Notes: generated by a model from the sequence alone, not told the origin. 12,935 bases of DNA from Baffinella frigidus (GCA_026770585.1 MU646335.1:911733-924667), one strand, 5' to 3'. Shown: positions 1-6,128, counted from the stretch's first letter. Program-made: numbers and translations.

Positions 1-19
1 GGGGGGGGGGGGGGGGGGG
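1..19. repeat. Poly-G run at the window edge
   Basis: Nineteen consecutive G residues open the window and run straight into a coding-like segment. It could be a genuine homopolymer, or a collapse, tailing or low-complexity artefact at a contig edge. Other G or C runs of 9-12 occur inside TIR elements (about 3781, 5311), so G runs are not unique to the edge. Confidence 0.9.
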
Positions 20-21
20 CG

Positions 22-68
22 CGCGTCGAGGAGATTCAGCGCCGACTCAACTACGCCGTCCACTCCAG
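22..68 (+). CDS. Putative exon fragment, upstream part of the left-end gene
   Basis: Function unknown. Frame 22-24 onward is open and reads RVEEIQRRLNYAVHSRLE before leaving the presumed exon. The 5' part is cut off by the poly-G run. The proposed exon end is CCAG|GCTGGA at 68/69, a GC-type donor, leaving two bases of a codon. The acceptor proposed at 450-451 supplies the missing single base, so the phases agree. Bases 20-39 recur at 1160-1179 with one mismatch, and the junction region recurs in diverged form at 10247-10260. The GC donor is weak, and a fragment this short could be chance. If it is real, it joins the segments at 452-582 and 716-798. Confidence 0.3.
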
Positions 69-205
69 GCTGGAAACGGGGGCATTTAAAATGTGTGGTT
101 GTAAACCTTTGTACCAGTCACGGGCGGGGATTGGTCACGTGTCTGACAGGATTATGTTGGATACGTGACCAAACGCGATATTTGTGTGAAAACTACTACA
201 CAGCG
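56..205. repeat. Element A, copy 1 (diverged copy at 10247-10400)
   Basis: The two segments share the order CCACTC..AGGCT.GAAA, TACCAGTCACGGGC, GGTCACGT, ACGTGACCAAACGC and ATTTGTGTRAAAAYTACTACAC, with moderate divergence. An internal inverted repeat has perfect 10-bp arms at 131-140 and 163-172. The right part carries a diverged form of the TTACTACAC motif found in several hairpin elements of this window. In the left-end gene model it lies inside an intron. Confidence 0.65.
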
Positions 206-250
206 GCCCACGTGTAAAGGACGTGTAAGGTTAAAACTTTTGAAATCCAC

Positions 251-433
251 GCCATGTCACAAGTGGGAATTTCACACGCAACGTTTCGCGCTAAAAGTGT
301 TTCGTGGTACAAAAAATCATTGTAGCCCCCACGAAGGGCTCAAATTCCCAACACTTTTGGCATGTTTCCCTGGTGAGAATCAACTTTACCCGTAGATGGT
401 GTAGTAAAATGAAAATCCGACTTGTGACCTGGC
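251..433. repeat. Palindromic TIR element L
   Basis: Terminal inverted repeats of 25 bp (251-275 and 409-433) match at 21 positions. Nested inverted pairs continue inward: AAAAGTGTT at 293-301 with AACACTTTT at 350-358, and TTCGTGG with CCACGAA further in. The whole 183 bp can fold into one long stem. The duplicated region at 10247-10520 has no equivalent, so L is an insertion in this copy or a loss in the other. No clear target-site duplication is visible. Confidence 0.6.
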
Positions 434-451
434 GCGGACTCTCATTTCTAG

Positions 452-582
452 CCTCGAGTGGGGAGGCTGGTCGCCGCGTGTTACTCCAAAGATGTTTTCC
501 GGAGGTAAAGAGCGTGTTACTCCTCAAGACGTGTTTGGTCGGGCGGAGCTCGGATTTTTCGCTGTAGTAGGAAGCTACCTTA
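452..582 (+). CDS. Putative central exon of the left-end gene, interrupted at 582
   Basis: No family recognised. The frame is stop-free from 408 to 714. The exon proper probably starts after CTCTCATTTCTAG (acceptor AG at 450-451), which has a good pyrimidine tract. The same TAG|CCTCGAGTGGG junction recurs at 10447-10459. The peptide contains a short internal repeat: RVTPKMFSGG is followed 12 residues later by RVTPQDVFGR. A hydrophobic GFFAVVGSYL stretch precedes the break. An ATG lies in frame at 492, but the frame extends upstream of it. At 581-582 the frame meets the TA boundary of a palindromic element. Deleting one TA plus the element (133 bp) joins it in frame to 716-798. It is either a gene broken by a transposon or an exon ending at a transposon-derived intron. 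Confidence 0.4.
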
Positions 583-721
583 GACCTGAGTGGAGGCAAT
601 CGCAAAAGTCAATTTCGACAAATTCCCTTCAAATTCGGTTAACTTTTGGAGAAAAGGCCGGAAATCCGGCCTTTTGTGTAAAGCGACTCGATGCGATTGC
701 CCACACTCAGGTCTAGCGTAG
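575..721. repeat. TA-flanked palindromic MITE-like element inside an ORF
   Basis: The inverted repeat 581-604 versus 692-715 (TAGACCTGAG...) has two mismatches in 24 bp, with weaker pairing out to 575 and 721. The centre is a GC-rich hairpin, AAAAGGCCGG at 652-661 pairing with 666-675. TA lies at both edges (581-582 and 714-715), as expected for a Tc1/mariner-type TA target duplication. It carries no protein capacity of its own. It is the best candidate here for a precisely inserted or precisely excised element. Confidence 0.75.
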
Positions 722-798
722 TGTTGCAAGCGGATCGCACCACGCTAGGGCCCCACATGAGGCAAGTGGCAAGGGAGAGGACCACCAGCAACCCGTAG
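716..798 (+). CDS. Putative 3' coding part of the left-end gene
   Basis: The frame runs from 718 with VVLQADRTTLGPHMRQVARE and ends at TAG 796-798. It is in phase with 452-582 once the palindrome between them is removed. The last codons and the stop lie in the left arm of the next TIR element (785-978), so the true C-terminus may have been replaced by that insertion. No domain recognised. Support comes from frame continuity and open length only. It could instead be a pseudogene remnant. Confidence 0.35.
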
Positions 799-978
799 CA
801 GCTTTTACCGGATCCTCCCAAGGATTTCGGGTATTTGATTTGAAAATAATCTTTCCTATGACCCTACGGTAGGAACCCCTAGGGACCTCGAGTTGTTGAC
901 GGGAGATACCGATGTCATCGGTGTAGCTGAAAATTACTACAGTACCCGACCCGGTCATAAGCTGCTACGGGTTGCTGG
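785..978. repeat. TIR element M with perfect 20-bp ends
   Basis: CCAGCAACCCGTAGCAGCTT at 785-804 is the exact reverse complement of 959-978, and pairing continues with one indel into TTACCGG / CCGGTCATAA. The interior has a CCTACGGTAGGAACCCC motif (about 862) shared with element J and its relatives, and a GAAAATTACTAC motif (about 929) resembling the hairpin-core family. No ORF of its own. It supplies the stop codon at 796-798. Confidence 0.75.
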
Positions 979-989
979 AGGGAGGAGTA

Positions 990-1149
990 ATGCGAAAAGC
1001 TAACGCCAGCAGACCCCTTAGCCTACGGTAGGAACCCCCCCTCCTCCTACGACGTTTTTTAAAAAGGCCTTTAAAAGTCGTAGGAGGGGTGCTCCTACCG
1101 TAGGCAATCCGTAGGCTCTAAGTACCTGGCTGGCGTTAGCTTTTTGCAT
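990..1149. repeat. TIR element J (CCTACGGTAGG family)
   Basis: Ends ATGCGAAAAGCTAACGCCAGC (990-1010) and its inverted partner 1129-1149 differ at one of 21 positions. Nested inside is a second pair, CCTACGGTAGGA... at 1022-1053 against 1076-1107, around an AT-rich palindromic centre at about 1055-1075. GAGGAG flanks both sides (about 983-988 and 1150-1155), possibly a target duplication. Relatives of the inner part occur at 9341-9470 and 11150-11195. Confidence 0.7.
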
Positions 1150-1159
1150 GAGGAGGGGT

Positions 1160-1179
1160 CGCGCGTCGAGGAGGTTCAG
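1160..1179 (+). repeat. Partial duplicate of the segment at 20-39
   Basis: This 20-bp stretch matches 20-39 with a single A/G difference. It lies just outside element J and may be a scrap of the same exon, followed here by unrelated sequence. In the frame used at 22-68 it reaches TGA within about ten codons. Confidence 0.5.
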
Positions 1180-1217
1180 AGCACTAACGATTCAAGGAGG
1201 TGAAGGATCGCATGTAG

Positions 1218-1325
1218 GTAACACTGCTGAAGGCGTTGCTAGCGGATCGCGTGATCGAGACGGTCTGGGTCGGATACGAAGAGCCTCTGCAGGATCCCAG
1301 AGGAAGGCAAGGCGACAGCCACTAG
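1218..1325 (+). CDS. Coding-like segment ending in TAG
   Basis: No family recognised. The plus frame from 1218 gives 35 codons, beginning VTLLKALLADRVIETVWVGY, and stops at 1323-1325. GC-rich third positions suit a coding segment. It is preceded by GCATGTAG, usable as an acceptor (AG at 1216-1217), though without a strong pyrimidine tract. In the same frame the preceding eight codons are also open up to an earlier TAA, so the TAG may instead be a disabling mutation. The next element (1335-1444) begins ten bases after the stop. Exon, terminal exon and pseudogene fragment are all possible. Confidence 0.3.
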   Translation, partial: VTLLKALLADRVIETVWVGYEEPLQDPRGRQGDSH

Positions 1326-1334
1326 CCATTGGAG

Positions 1335-1444
1335 GTGGCTCAAATAGTGCGCTGGGGCATTTTCGATTTTACCTTGGATCGAGGTCACGTTTGACCCCGA
1401 TCCAAGGTAAAATCAAGGACCTTACAGGGCACTTTTTGAGCCAC
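1335..1444. repeat. TIR element with a perfect inner hairpin
   Basis: Outer arms GTGGCTCAAATAGTGCGCTG (1335-1354) and 1425-1444 match at 18 of 20. An inner perfect 17-bp inverted pair, 1365-1381 against 1398-1414 (GATTTTACCTTGGATCG), surrounds a 16-nt loop. Total 110 bp; no coding capacity. Confidence 0.75.
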
Positions 1445-2226
1445 TTCTGGGGGCTGATGGAGGGGGGGGGGGCAGGCGAGAGTGTCTTGGGGTGGCGGCG
1501 GAGTCAGGGGTGGCGGCATCTAAGAGGAGACAGGCCCGCACCCCTTGACTCTGCCGAAGCAGCTCCCCCGGAACCCCTGTAAGCTTCTGCTTCTTCCATC
1601 CCCCCTCCCCGCCGCTGCCCTGGCGACGCTTCAGCACAGCCCCGTCCGTGCGCCCGCGTCCAAAAACAGACTCTCCTGCTGACTGACCCCCCACCTCCGT
1701 CGCTCCTCGCCCCCCTCCTCGTAGAGGAATCAATTCGCCACACTGCCGTGTGGATCCGCGCCCGCTTTTTCTCGCAGCACAGTCTGCCGCCCCCCTTCCT
1801 GCCCACTGGTCAACATCGCCGGCCGATCCGCAGCGATTGCCGATCGCACGAGAGGCGCACAGGCAGCTCCGCTCCCACGTCTGCCAAAGAGGTGCTCCCA
1901 AAAACATGCCATGTCCATTTTCGCCATGCGAGACGCCGGCCGGAAGGCAGGTGAGCGCGAAAGCGAGGCAGACCCACACAGCAGCGCCGCACGGAGGCAT
2001 TCGCCCCAGCCTTTTGCCCCTCAGCTCTCGCAATTTTCGGGGGCCTGGAACCGCCTCAGAGCCGCTGACCCATGGACATGTCATTTCCGGTGGGGAGCAG
2101 CGACTGTCGTCCAAGGGAGACGGCCTCAGCTCCTTTCACACGGTTCCCCTGTCATTCCGACGCGAAATTCGTCTTTTTTGGTGGACCGAGAAAATCCGGT
2201 GGGCGCTTCTTCCGAAAGGAATTTCT
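1445..2226. other. GC-rich, mostly unique region with no assured gene
   Basis: No repeat matching the rest of the window was found here. Several frames on both strands stay open for long stretches, as expected from the high GC content: 230 codons on minus (1422-2114) and 205 codons on plus (1750-2367). The minus frame contains a hydrophobic AAVWVCLAFALTCLPAG stretch that resembles a signal peptide but overlaps other open frames. None has recognisable motifs. The one locally supported candidate is the exon at 1778-1950. Confidence 0.6.
1778..1950 (+). CDS. Candidate internal exon with good splice borders
   Basis: The borders are strong by eye. CCCGCTTTTTCTCGCAG (AG at 1776-1777) has a clear pyrimidine tract, and GGCAG|GTGAGC at 1950/1951 is close to the standard donor. 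The 173-nt interval is open in all three plus frames, so the reading frame cannot be chosen. One frame ends ...MSIFAMRDAGRKA, another ...RRRPEG. Partner exons are not evident. The evidence is the two splice signals alone. Confidence 0.2.
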
Positions 2227-2812
2227 GAACCAGTTCCGGTGTCCGCCTATGTTGGGAGCTCGAAGAACCTAAAGGACCTAAAGGTTTCAGTGTCAGCATT
2301 CCGGGTCCGCCTATCTGGGAGCTCGAAGAACCTAAAGGACCTAAAGGACGCCCGAAAGGCCCGATAAACCGATGATGGTGCCCTGTTTCTGCTGCGATCC
2401 TCTGCACCGGGAGGCTTGATGCGATCCGAAAGGAAGCAGAGTCGTCCTGAAGAACCAGCTCCAGTGTCCGCATATGGGAGCTCGAACAACCTAATGGACC
2501 AAAAGGAGGCAACGGGGTGGGGCCATCTGGTCTCGTGAGGTTTGTCTGGAACGGGCTACCTCCCATGCGGGGTGCGTCCACGATCATGCGACGTGTCCTC
2601 CAACCCCCTGAGCCCCTCGAAATCCCCTCACTCGCGCCATGTCCCCGCAGCATGTTCCACCGTCCCCTGTGCAACTTCTATTCTCACGGTGGGCGTGATC
2701 CTTTCCGGGATTGTACAGGGGGGCTTGATGTGATCCGAAAGGAAGCAAGGCCTTTCTACAGAACAAGTTCCGGTGTCCGCCTAAGTTGGGAGCTCGAAGA
2801 ACTTGAAGGGCC
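2227..2812 (+). repeat. Cluster of four family-N repeats (~50 bp) with leader copies
   Basis: Copies at 2227-2285, 2297-2348, 2452-2509 and 2761-2810 share GAACCAGTTCCGGTGTCCGC, then GGGAGCTCGAAGAACCTAAAG with GGACCTAAAGG. Two copies are preceded by GGCTTGATGYGATCCGAAAG (2413-2438 and 2722-2747). More copies lie at 7552-7609 and 10159-10218 on plus, and at about 7221-7258, 7281-7336 and 8673-8715 on minus. One frame reads EPVPVSAYVGSSKNLKDLKG and stays open in several copies. At 2761 the repeat follows CTTTCTACAG, a possible splice acceptor. Confidence 0.75.
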
Positions 2813-2843
2813 GACGTCAACAAAGACGGACACAAGGAGGGTT

Positions 2844-2994
2844 CAAGCCCCATCGTGACTCCAACCGATTTATCTCAACCAGTCTGGCTGGCGGAAAGTT
2901 TTTTTTACCCGATTTGGGCCTCAAGGACCCCATCGTGCCTCCGTCCAACCGATTCGATTTATCCCCAATTATCAGTTTGACCAGTATGGCCGTG
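2844..2994 (+). repeat. Degenerate tandem duplication
   Basis: 2844-2893 and 2922-2994 share CCCCATCGTG, CTCC, CCAACCGATT, TTATC and ACCAGT with TGGC, in the same order and with small insertions. Plus frames are open across both, but no gene model is supported. Confidence 0.5.
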
Positions 2995-3081
2995 TGGGAT
3001 GAGGGGGGGGTTCGGTCTGCTGGGGGAACTCTTAGAATGTGGTCATGCTGGTCATGTAATCAATAAATTCTCTTTTCTTAG

Positions 3082-3229
3082 GGGACGTAGGACGTATCCA
3101 CTTATGGGTTGTTCACGAATATCGTTCGAAATCCTCTGTGCGGCTGGGTGTCATCCAAAAAAACACTACGGGGTCGTCCAGAAAGGTCTCAATTTAGACC
3201 ACAAACTTCAACCCCAAAACAAACCATAA
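3082..3229 (+). CDS. Coding-like segment after a strong acceptor
   Basis: AATTCTCTTTTCTTAG (AG at 3080-3081) is one of the best-looking 3' splice sites in the window. The frame from 3083 is open to TAA at 3227-3229 and begins GRRTYPLMGCSRISFEILCA. The most obvious internal donor, AAAG|GTCTCA at 3185/3186, is out of phase with the exon at 3528. A weaker donor at 3148/3149 would be in phase. Identity unknown; it might be the exon upstream of 3528-3687. Confidence 0.2.
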
Positions 3230-3230
3230 C

Positions 3231-3276
3231 AATGGACTCAAAATCCTCAACCGAATGGACTCAAAATCCTCAACCG
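3231..3276 (+). repeat. Exact 23-bp tandem duplication
   Basis: AATGGACTCAAAATCCTCAA plus CCG is repeated twice without mismatch (3231-3253, 3254-3276). It shades into a CTCAACC-like composition just before the array at 3326. Confidence 0.95.
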
Positions 3277-3325
3277 AATTGCGAACTACTAACCCACACC
3301 TAACCCCTGACATCTGACACCTGAT

Positions 3326-3383
3326 ACCTCAACCCTCAACCCTCAACCCTCCACCCCAAACCCTCAACCCTCCACCCTCCACC

Positions 3384-3457
<74 letters not shown>

Positions 3458-3520
3458 ACCGTAATCCCTAAACCCCCAAACCCAAACCCTACATGTAACC
3501 CATAAACCCCAAAGTTTTTT
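3326..3520 (+). repeat. CCCTCAA array fading into CCCTAAA-like sequence
   Basis: About 135 bp of a heptamer, CCCTCAA with a few CCCTCCA variants (3326-3460), is followed by degenerate CCCTAAAC, CCCCAAAC and CCCATAAA units to about 3520. The C-rich strand is plus. The array ends a few bases before the acceptor of the candidate exon at 3528. Confidence 0.9.
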
Positions 3521-3527
3521 CTTCGAG

Positions 3528-3687
3528 TCTTCGGGTAATAATCCACGGACGCCCGCTCTATGTGCTGGCCCTGTCTCAGTCTATTTGGGCTGACCAATTT
3601 GGCGAGACTGGGTTCGTTTCTAGCGTAGACGGATTGGTATCGCAAACCCAGCCTGTCAACTTGAGAAAAGTCGTACACTCCGAGTGA
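3528..3687 (+). CDS. Candidate terminal exon
   Basis: Family not recognised. The tract GTTTTTTCTTCGAG (AG at 3526-3527) is a good acceptor. The frame then runs 52 full codons to TGA at 3685-3687 and begins LRVIIHGRPLYVLALSQSIW. It starts with one base of a split codon. It has mixed hydrophobic and polar composition, no low-complexity bias, and no repeat copy in the window. The frame is also open upstream to TAA within the telomere-like array, so an exon is likelier than a separate ORF; there is no in-frame ATG. Element B1 begins eight bases after the stop. This is one of the better coding calls here, but it rests on frame and acceptor only. Confidence 0.4.
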
Positions 3688-3694
3688 GGCAAAA

Positions 3695-3820
3695 CTACAG
3701 GGGTGCCTCGCTCACAAGAAACCGCCCCCCCCTAGGACCTTACAGTAGGCCTATGCCCAGGGTCCTACGGTGGTCCTAGGGGGGGGGGGGCAGTTTCTTA
3801 TGAGCGAGGTACCCCTGTAG
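3695..3820. repeat. TIR element B, copy 1
   Basis: 126 bp bounded by CTACAGGGGTGCCTCGCTCA and its inverted partner, with arms of about 45 bp that include C and G runs. The centre carries TACAGTAGG and TCCTACGGTGG. TA is present at both edges (TA|CAGGGG ... CCCCTG|TA). Other copies: 5231-5350, 5390-5513, and a half copy at 4381-4407. Confidence 0.85.
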
Positions 3821-4165
3821 TGTCTTTCTCAGGGGTGATCATGCCCCGTGTCTCGACCGGCCCCCGACCCGCACTAGATCCGGTTGGTGAGAGAGACTTT
3901 GACTGACAGAGAGATTGGAAACTACATGTATTGCCAAACAACCAGCGTCAGCGCCGCACATGCTACGCATTGTGCCACTTACTGTACCCCGTGTCGGCCG
4001 CTCATACGAGCATTTCTCGGATGGATTCCAACTCCTCCTCCTCCCGTTGATTGACACCACCACGCCCGCCTTGCGGACCCCCCCCCCCGCCGAGGTTACG
4101 ATTTAGCAAGACCTAGATACAAACCTTTATTAACACCAACACCGCCATGTACGCGCCCCCACTGA
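3821..4165. other. Unique interval without a supported gene
   Basis: Open frames occur on both strands over the same bases: minus 3839-4063 (74 codons) and plus 3915-4106 (63 codons, ending TAG). The plus frame has a hydrophobic FQLLLLPLI stretch. Neither has splice signals, copies or recognisable motifs that would favour it. A CTCCTCCTCCTCC tract and a C run near 4080 are the only notable composition features. Confidence 0.5.
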
Positions 4166-4315
4166 CCACCAACCCTCACGGCTCGGGCAAATCGACGATT
4201 TTCGATTCGGGATTTCAAGGGGGTTGAAGTCGGAATCCGACTTCAACGGTTCCAAGTCCCCTTGAAATCGGGAAATCGAAAATCGTCGATTTGCCCAAGC
4301 CGTGAGGGTTGGTGG
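4166..4315. repeat. Long-armed TIR element C (150 bp)
   Basis: The arms are near-identical over almost 60 bp. CCACCAACCCTCACGGCTCG at 4166 matches the inverted right end with one change, and pairing continues through GGGCAAATCGACGATTTTCG. The centre is a palindrome with perfect 11-bp arms around one base, TTGAAGTCGGA / TCCGACTTCAA (4224-4246). Transcription would give a long, almost perfect hairpin RNA. No TA boundary is visible. Confidence 0.85.
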
Positions 4316-4380
4316 GAGGCTGTGTCCGAGCAGAACCTCTCGTGAGATTCACTCGAACAGAAGGAGACTGTCCCACAAGG

Positions 4381-4445
4381 TACAGGGGTACCTCGCTCAT
4401 GAGAAAACGGTAGGGCGTATGCGCCTACTGGCCACTTAAGGGATA
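4381..4445. repeat. Half copies of elements B and D fused end to end
   Basis: 4381-4407 is a lone left arm of element B (TACAGGGGTACCTCGCTCAT), with its inner side cut. It runs directly into 4407-4445, which matches the right half of element D (4687-4725) at 38 of 39 positions. The join suggests recombination between elements or nested insertion followed by deletion. Confidence 0.7.
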
Positions 4446-4620
4446 GGCTCGCCGCAGGTTGCTACAGCGCGTGTGCGCGAGCGTGGTCCCAAGCACACCC
4501 TGCACGGGGTCATGCACAGGTCGAACATCGGTGGAGAGCCCCGCCGGGTCGGGCACAGGGTGTGAGGACCGGGTCCGGGATGGGCCCGCCTCAGGGGAAA
4601 AGGGCTCCAAGGGTGAGTCC
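4446..4620. other. Interval between D-like ends, no assured gene
   Basis: GC-rich and bounded by inverted D ends (ACTTAAGGGATA at 4434-4445 and TATCCCTAAAGT from 4621). A minus frame is open across it (4425-4610). A stretch at 4521-4553 resembles 4747-4779 in the coding-like segment to the right (GAACATCG.GGAGA..CCGCC), in the same minus frame. It may be a decayed duplicate of that segment. Confidence 0.4.
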
Positions 4621-4725
4621 TATCCCTAAAGTGGCCAGCCGGTCAAAATTGACCGCCAAGAGGTCCTAGGCAGGTCCTAGGGCACTACGGTAGGGCGTAT
4701 GAGCCTACTGGCCACTTAAGGGATA
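4621..4725. repeat. TA-flanked TIR element D, copy 1 (105 bp)
   Basis: Ends TATCCCTAAAGTGGCCAG and its inverted partner CTGGCCACTTAAGGGATA differ at one position. The interior has a GGTCAA..TTGACC hairpin and two AGGTCCTAGG units. Copy 2 at 8567-8671 has the same length in reverse orientation. If the outer TA is a target duplication, the element proper is TCCCT...AGGGA. Confidence 0.85.
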
Positions 4726-4733
4726 TCGGGATC

Positions 4734-4880
4734 TCAGACAGGGGGAACATCGTCGGAGATCCCGCCCCGCTCCGCCCGCGCGTGCCGCAGGAGGTACGCG
4801 ATGCGGGTCGCCTCGTTCTGAGCGTCGAGGGCCGCCGTTTCCTCCGCCTGACGCGCTCGGCACGCGTCTCGCCTCTGCGG
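4734..4880 (-). CDS. Coding-like segment, probable C-terminal exon
   Basis: The minus frame ends at TGA (4736-4734). It contains an alanine- and charge-rich stretch, AEETAALDAQNEATRIAYLL, followed by RHARAERGG and a short acidic/proline end. The pattern suggests an amphipathic helix. Codons are strongly GC-ending. The frame continues upstream through the repeat at 4884-4975 to a TAA with no ATG, so the start must be an upstream exon or is lost. Element D copy 1 begins nine bases beyond the stop. No family recognised. A similar, more decayed stretch lies at 4521-4553. It could be a terminal exon or a relic. Confidence 0.35.
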   Translation of the reverse strand, partial: PQRRDACRARQAEETAALDAQNEATRIAYLLRHARAERGGISDDVPPV

Positions 4881-4883
4881 AGG

Positions 4884-4975
4884 GTTTGTAGTATCAGCTG
4901 CCGGCGTTATCAGGTTATGGGCTGAACTCTGGTAATCATGGGTTATGAGGTTATGAGCTCTGCCCCTGATAATCC
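4884..4975. repeat. Repeat R, copy 1 (ATCAGCTGCCGG...)
   Basis: It aligns without gaps to 5521-5604 over about 85 bp with roughly nine differences. A shorter copy lies at 5351-5389. On minus, one frame reads HDYQSSAHNLITPAADTT in both long copies. Internal inverted pieces (TTATCAG / CTGATAA) make it partly palindromic. Confidence 0.8.
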
Positions 4976-5080
4976 ACTGTTACTTTTTAAGTTAACAGAG
5001 GTTCCACTTTTGCTTTGAGACGTTCCACTCTCGACTTTTGTCTCGGTGGGCCGCGCTTCTGCGGCCCTGAGCCCGCCTCT

Positions 5081-5223
5081 TTATCCGGAGAAACCTATTT
5101 TTCTTTCATTTGATGGCAACGAAAATTACTACACAAATGCTTTAATATTACTACTAATAAGAACGAATTGTGTAGTAATTTTCGTTGCCATCAAATGAAA
5201 GAAAAATAGGTTTCCCCGGATAA
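5081..5223. repeat. Hairpin element with 56-bp arms and the ACTACACAAATG core
   Basis: Arms 5081-5136 and 5168-5223 are inverted copies with one mismatch in 56 bp, separated by a 31-nt AT-rich loop. The edges read TTATCCGG / CCGGATAA, so TA flanks are possible. The inner part, GCAACGAAAATTACTACACA plus AATGCTTTAATATTACT, is shared with 8381-8483, whose outer arms are different. Confidence 0.9.
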
Positions 5224-5230
5224 CTCTGCG

Positions 5231-5350
5231 TACAGGGGTACCTCGCTCATAAGAAACTGCCTCCTCGAAGGACCCTACATGACTATGCCTAGGGCCCTGT
5301 AGCAGTCCTAGGGGGGGGGGGCAGTTTCTCATCAGCAAGGTATCCCTGTA
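5231..5350. repeat. TIR element B, copy 2 (120 bp)
   Basis: TACAGGGGTACCTCGCTCAT at the left, with inverted TATCCCTGTA at the right. The right arm has a run of eleven G before CAGTTTCTCATCAGCAAGG. TA lies at both edges. It is followed directly by a partial R repeat and then by the next B copy. Confidence 0.85.
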
Positions 5351-5389
5351 GGGTTGTTGTACCAGCCGCCGGAATTATCAGGTTATGGG
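5351..5389. repeat. Partial repeat R between two B elements
   Basis: The sequence GGGTTGTTGTACCAGCCGCC and GGAATTATCAGGTTATGGG matches the first half of the R repeat at 5514-5604. It stops exactly where element B copy 3 starts, consistent with insertion into R or with duplication of a B-plus-R unit. Confidence 0.75.
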
Positions 5390-5513
5390 CTACAGGGGTA
5401 CCTCGCTCATCAGAAAACGCCCACCCCCTGGGATAACCATACGGTCCTAGGCGTGGGGCTACTGTAGGGTCCGGGGGGGTGGGCGTTTTCTTGTAAGCGA
5501 GGTACCCCTGTAG
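5390..5513. repeat. TIR element B, copy 3 (124 bp)
   Basis: CTACAGGGGTACCTCGCTCA at the left and inverted GGTACCCCTGTAG at the right. The arms extend through GAAAACGCCCACCCCC / GGGGTGGGCGTTTTC. TA edges as in the other copies. A minus-strand frame passes through it without a stop (see the ORF at 5289-5753). Confidence 0.85.
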
Positions 5514-5635
5514 GGTTGTTGTATCAGCTGCCGGAGTTATCAGGTTATGAGCTGAACTCTGGTAATCATGGGCCATCAGGTTATCAGCTCTGTCCCTGAT
5601 AACCAGAGGCGCTGCGGCCTTGAGCCCACCGGTGA
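5514..5635. repeat. Repeat R, copy 2, with downstream homology
   Basis: 5521-5604 matches 4891-4975, and the following GCGCTGCGGCCTTGAGCCCACC (5609-5630) matches 5056-5078 after an extra ~80 bp present only in the left copy. So the duplicated unit was at least 120 bp, and one copy gained or lost an internal block. Minus frames across it are open. Confidence 0.7.
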
Positions 5636-5647
5636 GTACAGGCCACG

Positions 5648-5847
5648 TAGAGCGTTTGCGGTAATTGTTGTCCGTTTTGGACGTGCGGTTTTCCGGTTTT
5701 CCGGTTTTCATTTGCTCCCCCCCCCGATTCGTTTGTACCAGAGAAGTGTCCATCTAAAACATTCAACGACCTTGACAACATTTTAAAACCCCGTAAAACC
5801 GGAAAACCGTACGTCCAAAACGGACAACAATTACCGCAAACGCTCTA
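5648..5847. repeat. TA-flanked TIR element F, copy 1 (200 bp)
   Basis: TAGAGCGTTTGCGGTAATTG and its inverted partner bound an element whose arms extend over about 60 bp, through CCGTTTT..ACGT and GGTTTTCCGGTTTT. TA is at each edge. The middle carries GAGCAAATG (inverted here), ACATTCAACGACCTT and a C run. Copy 2 at 10591-10790 has exactly the same length in the opposite orientation. Confidence 0.9.
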
Positions 5848-5865
5848 GCAGCCACCGGGGACTTC

Positions 5866-5916
5866 ATCCATAGCTATGGATTCCAACGGATTTTCGCCCG
5901 GAAATTCGGGCGAAAA
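5866..5916. repeat. Two short perfect palindromes
   Basis: ATCCATAGCTATGGAT (5866-5881) is a perfect 16-bp palindrome. TTTTCGCCCG at 5891-5900 pairs perfectly with 5907-5916 around a 6-nt loop. Their closeness just outside element F suggests the core of another decayed hairpin element. Confidence 0.8.
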
Positions 5917-6028
5917 GGAAGTCGACGCCCGCTAGATTCTCGAGAGCAGGAGAACACCGTTTGAAGAGATTTAGGATTCGAGGGAGTTTTCCAACTGAAC
6001 CACCTTGCAGGCCCACTCGGCATCTTAC

Positions 6029-6124
6029 CCGGAAGAACCCTGAAATCTTCAGCGCTCAACAACCAGCATCTCAGCACATCTACAGTGGAGATGTCGACCC
6101 TGAAACCCCGAAGCCTCCCCGCCG
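6029..6124 (-). CDS. Candidate exon, minus-strand microsatellite-intron gene
   Basis: Read on minus, the acceptor CTCTCGCTGCAG (AG just above 6124) follows a long CT-rich tract. The donor TTCCGG|GTAAGA at 6029/6028 is close to consensus. The 96-nt exon has an open frame containing VDISTVDVLRCWLLSAEDFR. In that frame it joins 6255-6312 without a stop: the upstream exon ends with one base and this one supplies two. The next exon downstream is not found. Family unknown. Confidence 0.35.
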
Positions 6125-6128
6125 CTGC

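Larger units (their letters stand above)
5289..5753 (-). other. 154-codon ORF built entirely from repeat parts
   Basis: This frame begins at an ATG inside element F copy 1, then runs through the F arm, repeat R, element B copy 3, partial R and part of element B copy 2. Its first 34 or so codons recur in element F copy 2 (ORF from 10685), because F carries the same ATG there. Repeat units such as TTTLQGYLA appear twice. A functional protein is unlikely, but the repeats keep a long frame open. Confidence 0.6.

Noticed and set aside
652-675. GC-rich hairpin resembling a bacterial rho-independent terminator
   Set aside because: It is the centre of a TIR element in a eukaryotic context, and no U-tract terminator arrangement follows it.
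1422-2114. 230-codon minus ORF with a signal-peptide-like hydrophobic stretch
   Set aside because: Several overlapping frames are open in the same GC-rich DNA, composition is arginine/glycine-rich, its 3' end enters a TIR element, and there are no motifs or splice support.
2126-2674. 182-codon minus ORF with LGPLGSSSSQ repeats
   Set aside because: It is the antisense reading of the family-N repeat cluster; the repeated peptide reflects the DNA repeat.
3326-3460. CRISPR-like periodic repeat
   Set aside because: Seven-base units without spacers; a telomere-like microsatellite, not a CRISPR array.
3839-4106. Overlapping plus and minus ORFs that both look protein-like
   Set aside because: Both strands are equally plausible over the same bases, with no splice, copy or family support; a reminder that appearance alone is not evidence here.
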